From Kribbella capetownensis (GTDB lineage Bacteria; Actinomycetota; Actinomycetes; Propionibacteriales; Kribbellaceae): a stretch of DNA of 64,000 nucleotides. The notes under the pieces were generated by a model. It was not told where the DNA came from and did not search any database. It worked only from the letters and a program-made list of their open reading frames with translations. The stretch lies in assembly GCF_004331485.1 (NCBI RefSeq), contig NZ_SJKD01000006.1, positions 62,001 to 126,000 on the forward strand. Direction: 5' to 3'. The position numbers and the translations under genes were made by a program. Of this stretch, positions 51,168 to 59,280 are shown in pieces (positions within the stretch are counted from its first letter, which is position 1; the number at the start of each line of letters is the position of its first letter).

Positions 51168-52403
51168 ATGTTCCGAGCCGTCCGCCCTGTGGTGATGCTG
51201 CTCGTGGTGGCGATCCCCGCGGTCGCCCTCCGGCTCACCGGCACACACCCCTCGGCCCTGCCGTCGATCTTCATCTTCGGCCTCGCCGTGGTCGCCGCGT
51301 CGTTCGTGCTGGCCTGGGCGGCCGAGGCCGCGGAAGTGGACATCTCGGGTGGTCTGGCGATCGCCCTGCTGGCGGTCATCGCGGTGCTCCCGGAGTACGC
51401 GGTGGACCTGTACTTCGCCCACACCGCGGGCAGCAACCCGGACTACGTCCAGTTCGCCGCCGCCAACATGACCGGCTCGAACCGGTTGCTCCTCGGCCTC
51501 GGCTGGTCCAGCGTCGTCCTGCTCAGCTTGTACGTCGCCTCGCGGCGCAGCGGGCAGTCGATCAAGGCGCTGGTGCTCGAGTCCGGGTACCGCCGCGAGC
51601 TGGGCTTCCTGGCCATCGCCGGTGTGGTCGCCTTCGTCATCCCGGTGACCGGCGAGATCCACCTGGTGCTCGGCATCCTGCTGCTCGCGTTCTTCGCCTA
51701 CTACCTGTACCGCGCGGCGACCTCGGAGCACGACGACGATCCGGACCTGATCGGGCCGGCGGCAACGATCGGTGGGCTGCCGACGGTGCAGCGGCGGATC
51801 GCGGTGATCGGGATGTTCCTGGTCTCGGCCGGGGTGATCCTCGCCTCCGCGGAGCCGTTCGCGGACTCGCTGGTCGAGGGCGGCCACGCGCTGGGAATCG
51901 ACCAGTTCCTGCTGGTCCAGTGGCTGGCTCCGCTGGCCTCGGAGGCACCGGAGTTCATCGTCGCGCTGCTGTTCGCCTGGCGTGGCAAGGGCGCGGCCGC
52001 GCTCGGCCTGCTGATCTCGGCCAAGGTGAACCAGTGGACGCTGCTGATCGGCAGCCTCCCGATCGCGTACGGCATCGGTGGTGGCCCCGTGGCGCTGCAC
52101 CTGGACGGACGGCAGATCGAGGAGTTCCTGCTCACCGCGACGCAGACGCTGCTCGGGATCGCCGTACTGCTGAGTCTCCGCTTCCCGCGCTGGGCGGCCT
52201 GGACGCTGCTGGGCCTGTTCGCGATCCAGTTCGCCGTACCGGGTCAGACCGGGCGGTATGTGATCAGCGGGATCTACCTGGCGCTGGCGATCGTGGCGGC
52301 AGCGCGCAACCGGCGGTACCTGATGGCAACGTTGACCTCGCCGTTCCGGAAGACGGACAAGCCCGTCGACGCGGAGCGCGCCGACGAGCTCGTCCAGGTC
52401 TGA
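51168..52403 (+). CDS. CaCA-superfamily cation:H+/Na+ exchanger
   Basis: 411 residues with about eleven membrane segments. Two inverted alpha-repeat motifs are visible: LPEYAVDLYFAHTAGSN..AANMTGSNRLLLGLGW (residues 62-100) and LASEAPEFIVALLFAWRGKG..LLISAKVNQWTLLIG (250-300), with the ion-binding Glu in each (LPE and SEAPE). A charged cytosolic loop lies between them. It would exchange Ca2+ or another cation across the membrane. Probably repressed by the ArsR-type protein through the 20-bp palindrome. Confidence 0.88.
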   Translation: MFRAVRPVVMLLVVAIPAVALRLTGTHPSALPSIFIFGLAVVAASFVLAWAAEAAEVDISGGLAIALLAVIAVLPEYAVDLYFAHTAGSNPDYVQFAAANMTGSNRLLLGLGWSSVVLLSLYVASRRSGQSIKALVLESGYRRELGFLAIAGVVAFVIPVTGEIHLVLGILLLAFFAYYLYRAATSEHDDDPDLIGPAATIGGLPTVQRRIAVIGMFLVSAGVILASAEPFADSLVEGGHALGIDQFLLVQWLAPLASEAPEFIVALLFAWRGKGAAALGLLISAKVNQWTLLIGSLPIAYGIGGGPVALHLDGRQIEEFLLTATQTLLGIAVLLSLRFPRWAAWTLLGLFAIQFAVPGQTGRYVISGIYLALAIVAAARNRRYLMATLTSPFRKTDKPVDAERADELVQV

Positions 52404-52410
52404 CGAAGCA

Positions 52411-52496
52411 CCTCTGCTGGGCTGACCTACGAGAGGGTGGGTTGGCCCATCGGATTCCGGTGGGCCAACCCACCGTCTGATGGGCGGACCCAGGAG
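52411..52496. repeat. Dispersed palindromic intergenic repeat, copy B
   Basis: Second copy of the element at 33079. It opens TCTGCTGGGCTGACC, and the core GGTGGGTTGGCCCA (52436-52449) pairs perfectly with 52461-52474 around an 11-base loop containing CGGATTCC. It again lies between convergent genes and can act as a terminator in both directions. Confidence 0.85.
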
Positions 52497-52505
52497 ACGG
52501 GGTCG

Positions 52506-52802
52506 TCAGCTGGCCTGCTGCTGGTCGGGGAGGGCGTCGCGGCGGCGTTCCTGGGGGCCGGGCTTGCCGCGGCGGCGGCCGGAGAGGAACTTCTCGCCGG
52601 CCGCGGTGCCGGTGAACTTGGTCCGGCGGGCCCATTCACGGCATTCGTCGATCACCGGGCACGAGTTCAGGCAGACGGCCTGGGCGCGGCGCTGCTCCCA
52701 GTGCGTGGCGGACTCGTCGTACGCCGGGGCCTGGCCGACGCACGCGGCCCGGGTCATCCAGCGGTCGGCGGGGTCGGCGATCACCGTCAAGGTCGGCCTC
52801 AT
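52506..52802 (-). CDS. WhiB-family iron-sulfur regulator
   Basis: 98 residues from the ATG at 52802 with AGGAGG before it. Four cysteines in Wbl spacing: AACVGQ, then AVCLNSCPVIDEC, which bind the 4Fe-4S cluster. After the cluster the usual G[VI]WGG turn is replaced by FTGTAAGEKFLSGRRRGKPG, a basic tail that could contact DNA or the sigma factor. A 7-bp hairpin lies in the leader at 52840-52858. The neighbours give no clear target. Confidence 0.88.
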   Translation of the reverse strand: MRPTLTVIADPADRWMTRAACVGQAPAYDESATHWEQRRAQAVCLNSCPVIDECREWARRTKFTGTAAGEKFLSGRRRGKPGPQERRRDALPDQQQAS

Positions 52803-52951
52803 GGGCCCTCCTGGTCCCTCATCGATCGGGCGGATCGACCCGCGGGGGTTTCCCGCGGTAGGACCAGAGTGCGCCCGCCTCGTTGCCTCACCGCGACGCG
52901 CGTGTTTCGGCTGTGCAACACGGCTGGGCACATCTGTGCCGTTGGCACCCG

Positions 52952-53455
52952 TCAGCGGCGGACCATCCGGATCTCCATCAGGCCGAAGAACGGATCGTGC
53001 TTGCGGGCGCCGTCCTCGACGAAGTCGTTGCGCCGGTAGAACGACCGAGCCCGCTGGTTGTCCTCGAACACCCACAGGCTGGCCGGATCCTTGCCGATGG
53101 CAAGCTCCAGCAGCCGGGCGCCGAGCCCGGTCCCCCACCACTTCTGACGGGTGTAGATCGCCTGCAGCTCGAGCGGAGTCGGGGCGTCGTCGTCACGCCC
53201 GGGTCCGCCGGACGCGAAGCCCACCACCCGGTCCTCCACCGCGGCCGCCGGGTCCGGGTTCAGCGCGATCCAGCGCACCCATCCGTTCTCGGCCGCCGTC
53301 GTCCAGCGGTCGATCCGGCGGTCGATGTTGCTGGTCTGCTCGAGCAGTTGGTCGGCCGGGACAAGGTCGGCGTACGCCTCGCGCCAGCAGAGCAGGTGAC
53401 ACCAGGCGGCAGCCTCGGAGTCCTCGACGGCGGCGCGGCGGATGAGAGGTTGCAC
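52952..53455 (-). CDS. GNAT-family N-acetyltransferase
   Basis: 167 residues, GTG start directly after the stop of the MDR gene (no gap). The acetyl-CoA loop appears as IYTRQKWWGTGLGARLLELAI (R-x-x-G-x-G/A variant), preceded by the VVGFASGG strand and followed by LWVFEDNQRARSFYRRNDFV. The substrate is unknown; the abutting reading frames suggest cotranscription with the oxidoreductase. Confidence 0.87.
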   Translation of the reverse strand: MQPLIRRAAVEDSEAAAWCHLLCWREAYADLVPADQLLEQTSNIDRRIDRWTTAAENGWVRWIALNPDPAAAVEDRVVGFASGGPGRDDDAPTPLELQAIYTRQKWWGTGLGARLLELAIGKDPASLWVFEDNQRARSFYRRNDFVEDGARKHDPFFGLMEIRMVRR

Positions 53456-54424
53456 CTAGACAGTGAAGACGATCTTGCCGAAGACGTCACCTTCATTGAG
53501 CTTGGTGAAGCCCTTGCGGGCGTCGGCCAGCGGCAGGATCGAGTCGATGTGCGGCGAGATCCCGGCGTTCGCCATGAACTGGAGCAGCTCGGCCAGCTCG
53601 GTCCGGGTCCCCATCGTCGAGCCCTGGACCCTGAGCTGCAGGAAGAAGATCCGGTTCAGCTCGGCCGACTTCGGCGCCTGGCCGCTGGTCGCGCCGGAGA
53701 TCACCATCGTGCCGCCCTGCTTGAGCGACTTCAGCGAGTGCGACCAGGTCGCCTGCCCGACCGTCTCCATCACCGCGTCCACCCGCTCCGGCAGCCGTGC
53801 ACCGGACTCGAACGCGCCGTGGGCGCCGATCTCGAGCGCCTTGGCCCGCTTCCCCTCGTCCCGGCTGGTCGCCCAGACCCGGATCCCGGCCGCCCGCGCC
53901 AGCGTGATCAGCGCGGTCGCCACGCCGCCGCCGGCGCCCTGCACCAGCACGGTGTCGCCCGGCTTCAGGCCCGACTGCGTGAACAGCATCCGGTACGCCG
54001 TGAGCCACGCGGTCGGCAGGCAGGCAGCCTGCTCGAAGCTCAGCCCGGCCGGCTTCGGTACGACGTTCCGAGCCGGTACGGCGACCTTCTCGGCGAGCGT
54101 GCCCTGGTAGCGCTCACTCAGCAGCGACCGCTTCGGGTCAAGCGTCTCGTCGCCCTTCCACGCCGGATCGGAGATGACCGCGTGCACGACGACCTCGTTG
54201 CCGTCCGGGTCGATCCCGGCCGCGTCGCAGCCGAGGATCATCGGCAGGTTCTGCTCTGCCAGCCCGACGCCCTTGAGCGACCACAGATCGTGGTGGTTGA
54301 GCGCGGTCGCCCGGACGTCGATCGTCACCCACCCCTCGGGCACCGTCGGGTCAGGGCACTCCCCCACCTCCAGGGCGGCGATCGGGTCGTCGGCGTTGAA
54401 CTTGGCGGTGTAGGCAGCAAGCAT
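53456..54424 (-). CDS. MDR-family zinc-independent alcohol dehydrogenase/quinone reductase-like oxidoreductase
   Basis: 322 residues from the ATG at 54424 with AGGGTGG upstream. GroES-like N-terminal half (LNHHDLWSLKG, MILGCDAAG) and Rossmann half (GDTVLVQGAGGGVATALITLARAAG). NHHDLW in place of the catalytic Cys region and the absence of the structural four-Cys lobe point to a zinc-free quinone-reductase-like member. NADPH is likely; the substrate is unknown. It abuts the GNAT gene and is 22 bases downstream of merR on the same strand. Confidence 0.88.
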   Translation of the reverse strand: MLAAYTAKFNADDPIAALEVGECPDPTVPEGWVTIDVRATALNHHDLWSLKGVGLAEQNLPMILGCDAAGIDPDGNEVVVHAVISDPAWKGDETLDPKRSLLSERYQGTLAEKVAVPARNVVPKPAGLSFEQAACLPTAWLTAYRMLFTQSGLKPGDTVLVQGAGGGVATALITLARAAGIRVWATSRDEGKRAKALEIGAHGAFESGARLPERVDAVMETVGQATWSHSLKSLKQGGTMVISGATSGQAPKSAELNRIFFLQLRVQGSTMGTRTELAELLQFMANAGISPHIDSILPLADARKGFTKLNEGDVFGKIVFTV

Positions 54425-54446
54425 GCGTACCACCCTAGTCAGTGGT

Positions 54447-54812
54447 TCAGTCGGCGTCAGTTACCGAATTCACGACCGGGGCGGAGAGAACGCCGTCGAG
54501 CAGGCGACGGGATTCCTCGAGGGCGGTGATCGAGGCGGTGATCCGGTCGCGCTCCTGGTGCAACTGGTCGATGAGCACCTCGCATCTCGGCTCCAGCTTG
54601 GCCGTGACACACGGCAACACCTGCGAGATCGTCGCCGTCGACAACCCGGCTGCGAGCAGGGTCCGGATCCTGGCCACCACGTCGACGTCGCTCTCGGCGT
54701 ACTCCCGATACCCACTCGCCAGCCGCTCCGGCGTCAGCAGTCCCTGGTCCTCGTAGTACCGGAGCAACCGCTCGCTGACCCCGGTCCGCGCCACCATCTC
54801 GCCCATCCGCAC
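54447..54812 (-). CDS. MerR-family transcriptional regulator
   Basis: 121 residues, GTG start with GGAGG ten bases upstream. Residues 1-70 are the MerR headpiece: MGEMVARTGVSERLLRYYEDQGLLTPERLASGYREY, then DVDVVARIRTLLAAGLSTATISQVLPCV. The coiled dimer helix (LIDQLHQERDRITASITALEESRRLLDGVL) follows and the effector tail is short, with Cys in LPCV and EPRCEVL as possible sensors. The MerR-type promoter at 54835-54864 lies just upstream, and a near copy lies before the hydrolase at 56309. Confidence 0.92.
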   Translation of the reverse strand: MRMGEMVARTGVSERLLRYYEDQGLLTPERLASGYREYAESDVDVVARIRTLLAAGLSTATISQVLPCVTAKLEPRCEVLIDQLHQERDRITASITALEESRRLLDGVLSAPVVNSVTDAD

Positions 54813-54834
54813 CGCGCCGCCACCTCCACGACTC

Positions 54835-54864
54835 GACCCTCACATGCGTGTCGGAGTTTAACCT
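54835..54864 (+). promoter_or_regulatory. MerR-type promoter/operator, copy 1
   Basis: CTCACATGCGTGTCGGAG (54839-54856) lies between a weak -35 (TCGACC) and a -10-like TTAACC with 19 bases between the hexamers, the long spacer expected at MerR-activated promoters. It serves the plus-strand secreted-protein gene and overlaps the merR promoter region. Confidence 0.65.
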
Positions 54865-54915
54865 GTCCCCGGATCGGCAATAAGGGCCATGACCGTAATC
54901 CCCTGAGGAGATCCG

Positions 54916-56268
54916 ATGCTACGCGCGCTGATGGTCGCCGGCCTGACCGCCGTCCTGCTGACCGGACAGACCACGACCGCCCCGGCCATGCCGGCTGAGC
55001 CGGCAGAGCCGACCGCACAAGTCACCGGCGCCTACCTGCAGATCACAGCCGACGGTGTCGCCACCGAGCCGGGCTTCGAGGGCGCGGCGCATGCGCACGC
55101 AGCGTTGGCGGCGATGTACGACGTCACCGGCGACCCGCAGCAACGCCAGACCGCCGACGAACTGCTCAACTACATCCTGGATCGAAAGCCGGGCCAGATG
55201 AGCACGGATCTCGCCCTGCAGTACCTGCGAAGCCCTTACCTCCAGAGCGATCCGCGGTTGGGCGCCAACCTGGAGACCTTCGTGACCGCGCTCCTCGACC
55301 TGTACGCCACTCAGCCCGACAAGGTGCTGCGGACCGGCGACATCCGTACGTTGACGGGACGCGCTGAGCTGCTGGTCGACTACGCCGAGTACGTCGAGCA
55401 CCGGCCCGGCGACCTGTCCCGGATCCAGTCCGCCGACGCCGCGGCCCGGGGGATGCTGGACCGCGTCGCGGCGCTGCAGTACACCAGCGAAGAGGCCGTC
55501 TCGTCGTTCCACAACGACCGGTATGTCGGGGCCTTCCCGCACTTCGTCGCCGGTGACGACGGCAACATGGGCACCTGGGACGTCGAGCACTGGGCGCCGT
55601 CGATGCTCTCACTCGACCAGTACGCCGCCGTCCGGGCACTCGCCACCGGCTACGGCCGGTTCCACACCGCCAGCTACAACAACGCCGCCGCCTCCGGGAC
55701 GCGGCACCTGCTCGGCACGACCCAGATCGACCCGGACCTGATCTACGCCGGCGCTCCCGCGGGCTTCCCGCTGGACGGCGCGAAGTACGTGATCGGCGAG
55801 GAGACCGGCGAGCAGCCGTACCTGATCACCTACGGCTGGTCCCCGAACGCGATCGCCCAGCTGGGTACGGCGTTGAAGGCGGTCCGGGACAACCGGGTCA
55901 AGGTGCCGCAGTCGGCCGCCTGGCTGGCGTCGTACTGGCGTGGCACTCCCCCGCGCAGCGTGCTCGCTCCGGGACAGTTCTGGCACGGGCTGGACTCGAA
56001 GATCGCGTACTCACACCGGTTCATCGAGGCCACCCAGCTCGCGGTCCCCGCCGACTTCCCCTGGCTCGACCTGGACCGCACCACGTTCCCCGGCACGGGT
56101 GACGACGCCATCCGCCGAGGCGGCTGGTACGACGGCTCCGGCCGCGGCACCATGTCAGCGGTCTACTCCCGCCTGGCCATGACCGGCTACGTCCAGTCCG
56201 GCGGCCACGACATCCCCATGCTCAACCAAGCCGCCCAGTGGTGGACCCGCATGATCGTCCGCAGCTGA
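54916..56268 (+). CDS. Secreted helical protein of unknown function
   Basis: 450 residues, ATG with GAGGAG upstream. A signal peptide ends near residue 25 (TAPAMPA). The mature chain is mostly amphipathic helices in pairs (AAHAHAALAAMYDVTGDPQQRQTADELLNYIL, then ANLETFVTALLDLYATQPDKVL), like an alpha/alpha-barrel glycosidase, but no catalytic motif can be named. Acidic or aromatic clusters (GDDGNMGTWDVEHWAPSML, RRGGWYDGSGRGTMSAVYSRLA) may line a groove. It lies behind MerR-box copy 1 and 40 bases before the hydrolase behind copy 2, so all three genes probably act together. Confidence 0.7.
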   Translation: MLRALMVAGLTAVLLTGQTTTAPAMPAEPAEPTAQVTGAYLQITADGVATEPGFEGAAHAHAALAAMYDVTGDPQQRQTADELLNYILDRKPGQMSTDLALQYLRSPYLQSDPRLGANLETFVTALLDLYATQPDKVLRTGDIRTLTGRAELLVDYAEYVEHRPGDLSRIQSADAAARGMLDRVAALQYTSEEAVSSFHNDRYVGAFPHFVAGDDGNMGTWDVEHWAPSMLSLDQYAAVRALATGYGRFHTASYNNAAASGTRHLLGTTQIDPDLIYAGAPAGFPLDGAKYVIGEETGEQPYLITYGWSPNAIAQLGTALKAVRDNRVKVPQSAAWLASYWRGTPPRSVLAPGQFWHGLDSKIAYSHRFIEATQLAVPADFPWLDLDRTTFPGTGDDAIRRGGWYDGSGRGTMSAVYSRLAMTGYVQSGGHDIPMLNQAAQWWTRMIVRS

Positions 56269-56269
56269 C

Positions 56270-56301
56270 TTGACTCTCACACCGATGTCGGAGCTTAGCC
56301 T
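56270..56301 (+). promoter_or_regulatory. MerR-type promoter/operator, copy 2
   Basis: TTGACT (-35), a 19-base spacer with CTCACACCGATGTCGGAG, then TTAGCC. The 18-bp core differs from copy 1 only in the 4-base centre. The -10 ends 8 bases before the hydrolase ATG, so the mRNA should be leaderless. Confidence 0.7.
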
Positions 56302-56308
56302 CCGGGGC

Positions 56309-57118
56309 ATGACCACAGTCCTACTTGCCCACGGTGCGGGCGGCGGTATCGAGGCCAACTACGCCGGCCTCATCGAGGACCTGTCCGCCGACCACACTGT
56401 CATCGGCGTGGATCTCCCCGGAACCGGCAGTGCACCCCGGCGCTCCGTTCCGCTCACCCTTGACGGCCTCGCCGACGAACTCGTCGCGGCTGCCGAGGGA
56501 CATGACCGGTTCGCGATCGTCGGCTATTCGCTGGGTACCGCGATCGCGATCCGTGCCGCCACCCGGCATCCGGATCGCGTGAGCGGGCTCGTCCTGACCG
56601 CACCCTTCGCTCGGCCCAACCCGCGCATGACGATGCTGGTCGAACTCTGGCGTGAGCTGCTGTCCGGCGATCCGGAACAGCTCGCGGCGTTCGTCCATCT
56701 GGTCGGCATCGGCACACCGACGCTGGATCGCCTCGGTGCGGACGAGTTGGCCGGGTCGCTGAGCGCCACGGTCGTCCCGCCGGGGACGCCGGACCACCTC
56801 GACCTGATCGACGTCGTCGACGTACGCGCGGATCTGGCGAGGATCGCCGTCCGCACGCTGGTGATCTCGACGACCCAGGACAACCTGGTGACACCGCACC
56901 ACCACCGGGAGGTTGCCGACGGCGTCCATCAGGCGGAGTACGTCGAACTGGCCTCCGGGCATCTGCCGTTCGTGGAAGCCCCGCAGCGCTGGATCGGCCT
57001 GGTGCGGGGCTTCCTCGACGATCAGGACCGCGCGACTCCGTCGGATTCGGCGGATGCTGCGACCGCGGTGGCGACGGCTGGGGCGACGCGGGGGTCGAAC
57101 GGAGACGGGATGATGTAG
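56309..57118 (+). CDS. Alpha/beta hydrolase under probable MerR control
   Basis: 269 residues from the ATG at 56309. TTVLLAHGAGGGIEANYAGL is the oxyanion region, nucleophile in IVGYSLGTAIA, acid in LVISTTQDNLVTP and His in LASGHLPFVEAP, a full triad. Homologous length ends near residue 240; the last 30 or so residues (ATPSDSADAATAVATAGATRG) are encoded on the antisense of the malic enzyme 3' end, a 97-base overlap, and look like run-on. It is probably activated by MerR. Confidence 0.87.
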   Translation: MTTVLLAHGAGGGIEANYAGLIEDLSADHTVIGVDLPGTGSAPRRSVPLTLDGLADELVAAAEGHDRFAIVGYSLGTAIAIRAATRHPDRVSGLVLTAPFARPNPRMTMLVELWRELLSGDPEQLAAFVHLVGIGTPTLDRLGADELAGSLSATVVPPGTPDHLDLIDVVDVRADLARIAVRTLVISTTQDNLVTPHHHREVADGVHQAEYVELASGHLPFVEAPQRWIGLVRGFLDDQDRATPSDSADAATAVATAGATRGSNGDGMM

Positions 57119-58218
57119 TCGGGGCGGAGGTCGTCGGCGGAGATGAGGCCGGCCAGGGCCTCGGCGGCGGCGAGCTTCATGCCCTCGGTGATACGGGACG
57201 CGTTGGCGTCGAAGGCGCCGCGGAAGATGCCGGGGAACGCGAGCACGTTGTTGATCTGGTTCGGGAAGTCCGAGCGGCCGGTCGCGACCACGGCGGCATG
57301 CCGGTGCGCGATGTCCGGGTGCACCTCGGGGTTCGGGTTCGCCAGCGCGAAGATCATCGACCCCGGCGCCATCCGGGCGATGGCCTCCTCCGGTACAGTC
57401 CCGCCGGAGACGCCGAGGAACACATCGGCACCGTCCAGCGCGTCCACCAGGCGACCGGAAAGCCCACCGGTGTTGGTGTCGCGGGCCAGCGACAGCTTCA
57501 CCGGGTTCAGGTCGGCGCGGTCCTCGTGCAGCACACCCTTGCTGTCGACCACCGCGAGGTCGCCAACCCCTGCCTGCAAAAGGATTCGCGCACACGCGAC
57601 CCCGGCCGCGCCCGCACCGGAGATGACCACGCGGATGTCGCTGATCGACTTGTCCGTGACCCGCAACGCGTTCCGCAGCGCGGCCAGTACGACGACCGCC
57701 GTACCGTGCTGGTCGTCGTGGAAGACCGGGATGTCCAGGCGTTCCTTCAGCCGGCGCTCGATCTCGAAGCAGCGCGGCGCGGAGATGTCCTCCAGGTTGA
57801 TGCCGCCGAACGTCGGAGCCAGCCGGACCACGGTCTCGACGAAGTCGTCCACGTCGGTGCAGTCGAGGGCGATCGGCACCGAGTCGACGCCGCCGAACTC
57901 CTTGAACAGCAGGGCTTTGCCCTCCATCACCGGCAGCGAGGCGGCCGGCCCGATGTCACCGAGCCCGAGGACGGCGGTGCCGTCGGTGACGACCGCGACC
58001 ACGTTGGACTTCCAGGTGTAGCGCCGTACCAGCGCGGGGTTCTCGGCGATCGCGGTGCAGACGCGGGCGACACCCGGGGTGTAGGCCTTGGACAGGTCCG
58101 CGGCGTCGCGGACGTGCACGGACGAGGTGACCTCGATCTTGCCACCGCGATGCAGTTCGAAGACGGCGTCACCGGCGTACGGGTCGGAAACCTCTGGTGA
58201 AAATGGCTGGGCGACCAT
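57022..58218 (-). CDS. NAD(P)-dependent malic enzyme (decarboxylating)
   Basis: 398 residues from the ATG at 58218 with AAAGGG upstream; the open frame runs on to 58968 only as shadow. Short prokaryotic malic enzyme: SKAYTPGVARVC with the catalytic Tyr/Lys region, TDGTAVLGLGDIGP, metal-binding NLEDISAPRCFEIE and PVFHDDQHGTA, NAD loop ISGAGAAGVACA, and SDFPNQINNVLAFPGIFRGA. It converts malate to pyruvate with CO2 release. No phosphotransacetylase domain is fused. Convergent overlap with the hydrolase gene. Confidence 0.95.
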   Translation of the reverse strand: MVAQPFSPEVSDPYAGDAVFELHRGGKIEVTSSVHVRDAADLSKAYTPGVARVCTAIAENPALVRRYTWKSNVVAVVTDGTAVLGLGDIGPAASLPVMEGKALLFKEFGGVDSVPIALDCTDVDDFVETVVRLAPTFGGINLEDISAPRCFEIERRLKERLDIPVFHDDQHGTAVVVLAALRNALRVTDKSISDIRVVISGAGAAGVACARILLQAGVGDLAVVDSKGVLHEDRADLNPVKLSLARDTNTGGLSGRLVDALDGADVFLGVSGGTVPEEAIARMAPGSMIFALANPNPEVHPDIAHRHAAVVATGRSDFPNQINNVLAFPGIFRGAFDANASRITEGMKLAAAEALAGLISADDLRPDYIIPSPFDPRVAPAVATAVAASAESDGVARS

Positions 58219-58378
58219 CAGGGCCCTTTCGCAGAACGTGGGTGGAAGTGTTCGACAACAGGGGATCGCCCGTGCGCACGAGTAAACCACATGGCCTACT
58301 GGTCTGCTGTGAGGGGTCCCACATCCGGTGACGATCCAGTCTCGCTCCGAGACGAACCCCGGGCGCCGGACTGCCTGT

Positions 58379-58393
58379 TGTGTCAGGATGCGG
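58379..58393 (+). promoter_or_regulatory. Shared 15-bp motif before amino-acid importer 2
   Basis: TGTGTCAGGATGCGG, 31 bases upstream of the binding-protein ATG; 14 of 15 bases match 60967-60981 before the next importer. CAGGAT may be the -10 element. Confidence 0.5.
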
Positions 58394-58423
58394 TTTCCCC
58401 CACCATGTCGAGGAGAATTCGCG

Positions 58424-59269
58424 ATGAACATCGTCTCCACCCTCCGCAGGAGCCGCCTGACAGCCGCCACCACCACGGTCGCCGTCCTCGCGCTCGCGCT
58501 CGCCGCCTGTGGCAGCGACGACTCGGGCGCCGGTGGATCCGAGGACAAGGCGAAGGCGGCCGGCATCACGCTGGTCAAGCCCGGCAAGTTCACTGTCTGC
58601 ACCCACCTGCCGTACAAGCCCTTCCAGTACAAGGACGGCAACAAGGTCGTCGGCTTCGACGTCGACCTGCTCGACCTGGTCGCCCAGGACCTCGGCCTGG
58701 AGCAGGAGGTGGTGAACATCGAGTGGGCGCAGGTCACCTCGGGCGCCGCGTTCAAGGCGAAGAAGTGCGACATGGGCATGGGCGCGATGACGATCACGCC
58801 GGAGCGGCAGGCCGCGATCAGTATCACCGACCCGTACATGGACGCCACCCAGGTGCTGATGGCCAAGAAGGACTCCGGCATCAAGGGCCTGGAGGACCTG
58901 CGCGGCAAGATCCTCGGTTCCCAGGCGGACACGACCGGCCACAAGTACGCCGTCGAGAACAAGGACAAGTACGGCTACAAGGTGATCCCGTTCCCCGACT
59001 CGGCCTTGCAGGAGAACAACGTGAAGTCCGGCCGGGTCGCCGCCGCGATCAACGACAACGGCCTGCTGTACGACTTCCTCAAGGACAACCCGGACATGGC
59101 CGTGGTGGCCGAGTTCGACACCGGTGAGCACTACGGCTTCGCCGCCCTCAAGGACGGCAGCGGACCGAAGCTGGTGGAGAAGTTCAACAGCCTGCTGACC
59201 ACGGCGAAGTCGGACGGCAAGTACAACGAGATCTACAAGAAGTGGTTCGGGGTCGAGCCGAAGAAGTGA
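58424..59269 (+). CDS. Polar amino-acid ABC transporter substrate-binding lipoprotein (importer 2)
   Basis: 281 residues from the ATG at 58424 (AGGAGA upstream). Signal peptide with lipobox ALAAC (Cys about 27). SBP_bac_3 fold: FTVCTHLPYKPFQYKDGNKVVGFDVDLLDLVA, the MGMGAMTITPERQAAISITDPYM segment and the C-terminal KYNEIYKKWFG. Ligand-binding residues suggest a polar amino acid. First gene of an operon with permease and ATPase. Confidence 0.94.
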   Translation: MNIVSTLRRSRLTAATTTVAVLALALAACGSDDSGAGGSEDKAKAAGITLVKPGKFTVCTHLPYKPFQYKDGNKVVGFDVDLLDLVAQDLGLEQEVVNIEWAQVTSGAAFKAKKCDMGMGAMTITPERQAAISITDPYMDATQVLMAKKDSGIKGLEDLRGKILGSQADTTGHKYAVENKDKYGYKVIPFPDSALQENNVKSGRVAAAINDNGLLYDFLKDNPDMAVVAEFDTGEHYGFAALKDGSGPKLVEKFNSLLTTAKSDGKYNEIYKKWFGVEPKK

Positions 59270-59280
59270 GCCGACAGGAC

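Noticed and set aside
58271-58280. CGTGCGCACG palindrome in the malic enzyme/importer gap
   Set aside because: Short GC-only palindromes of this size are common in this base composition; no other support.
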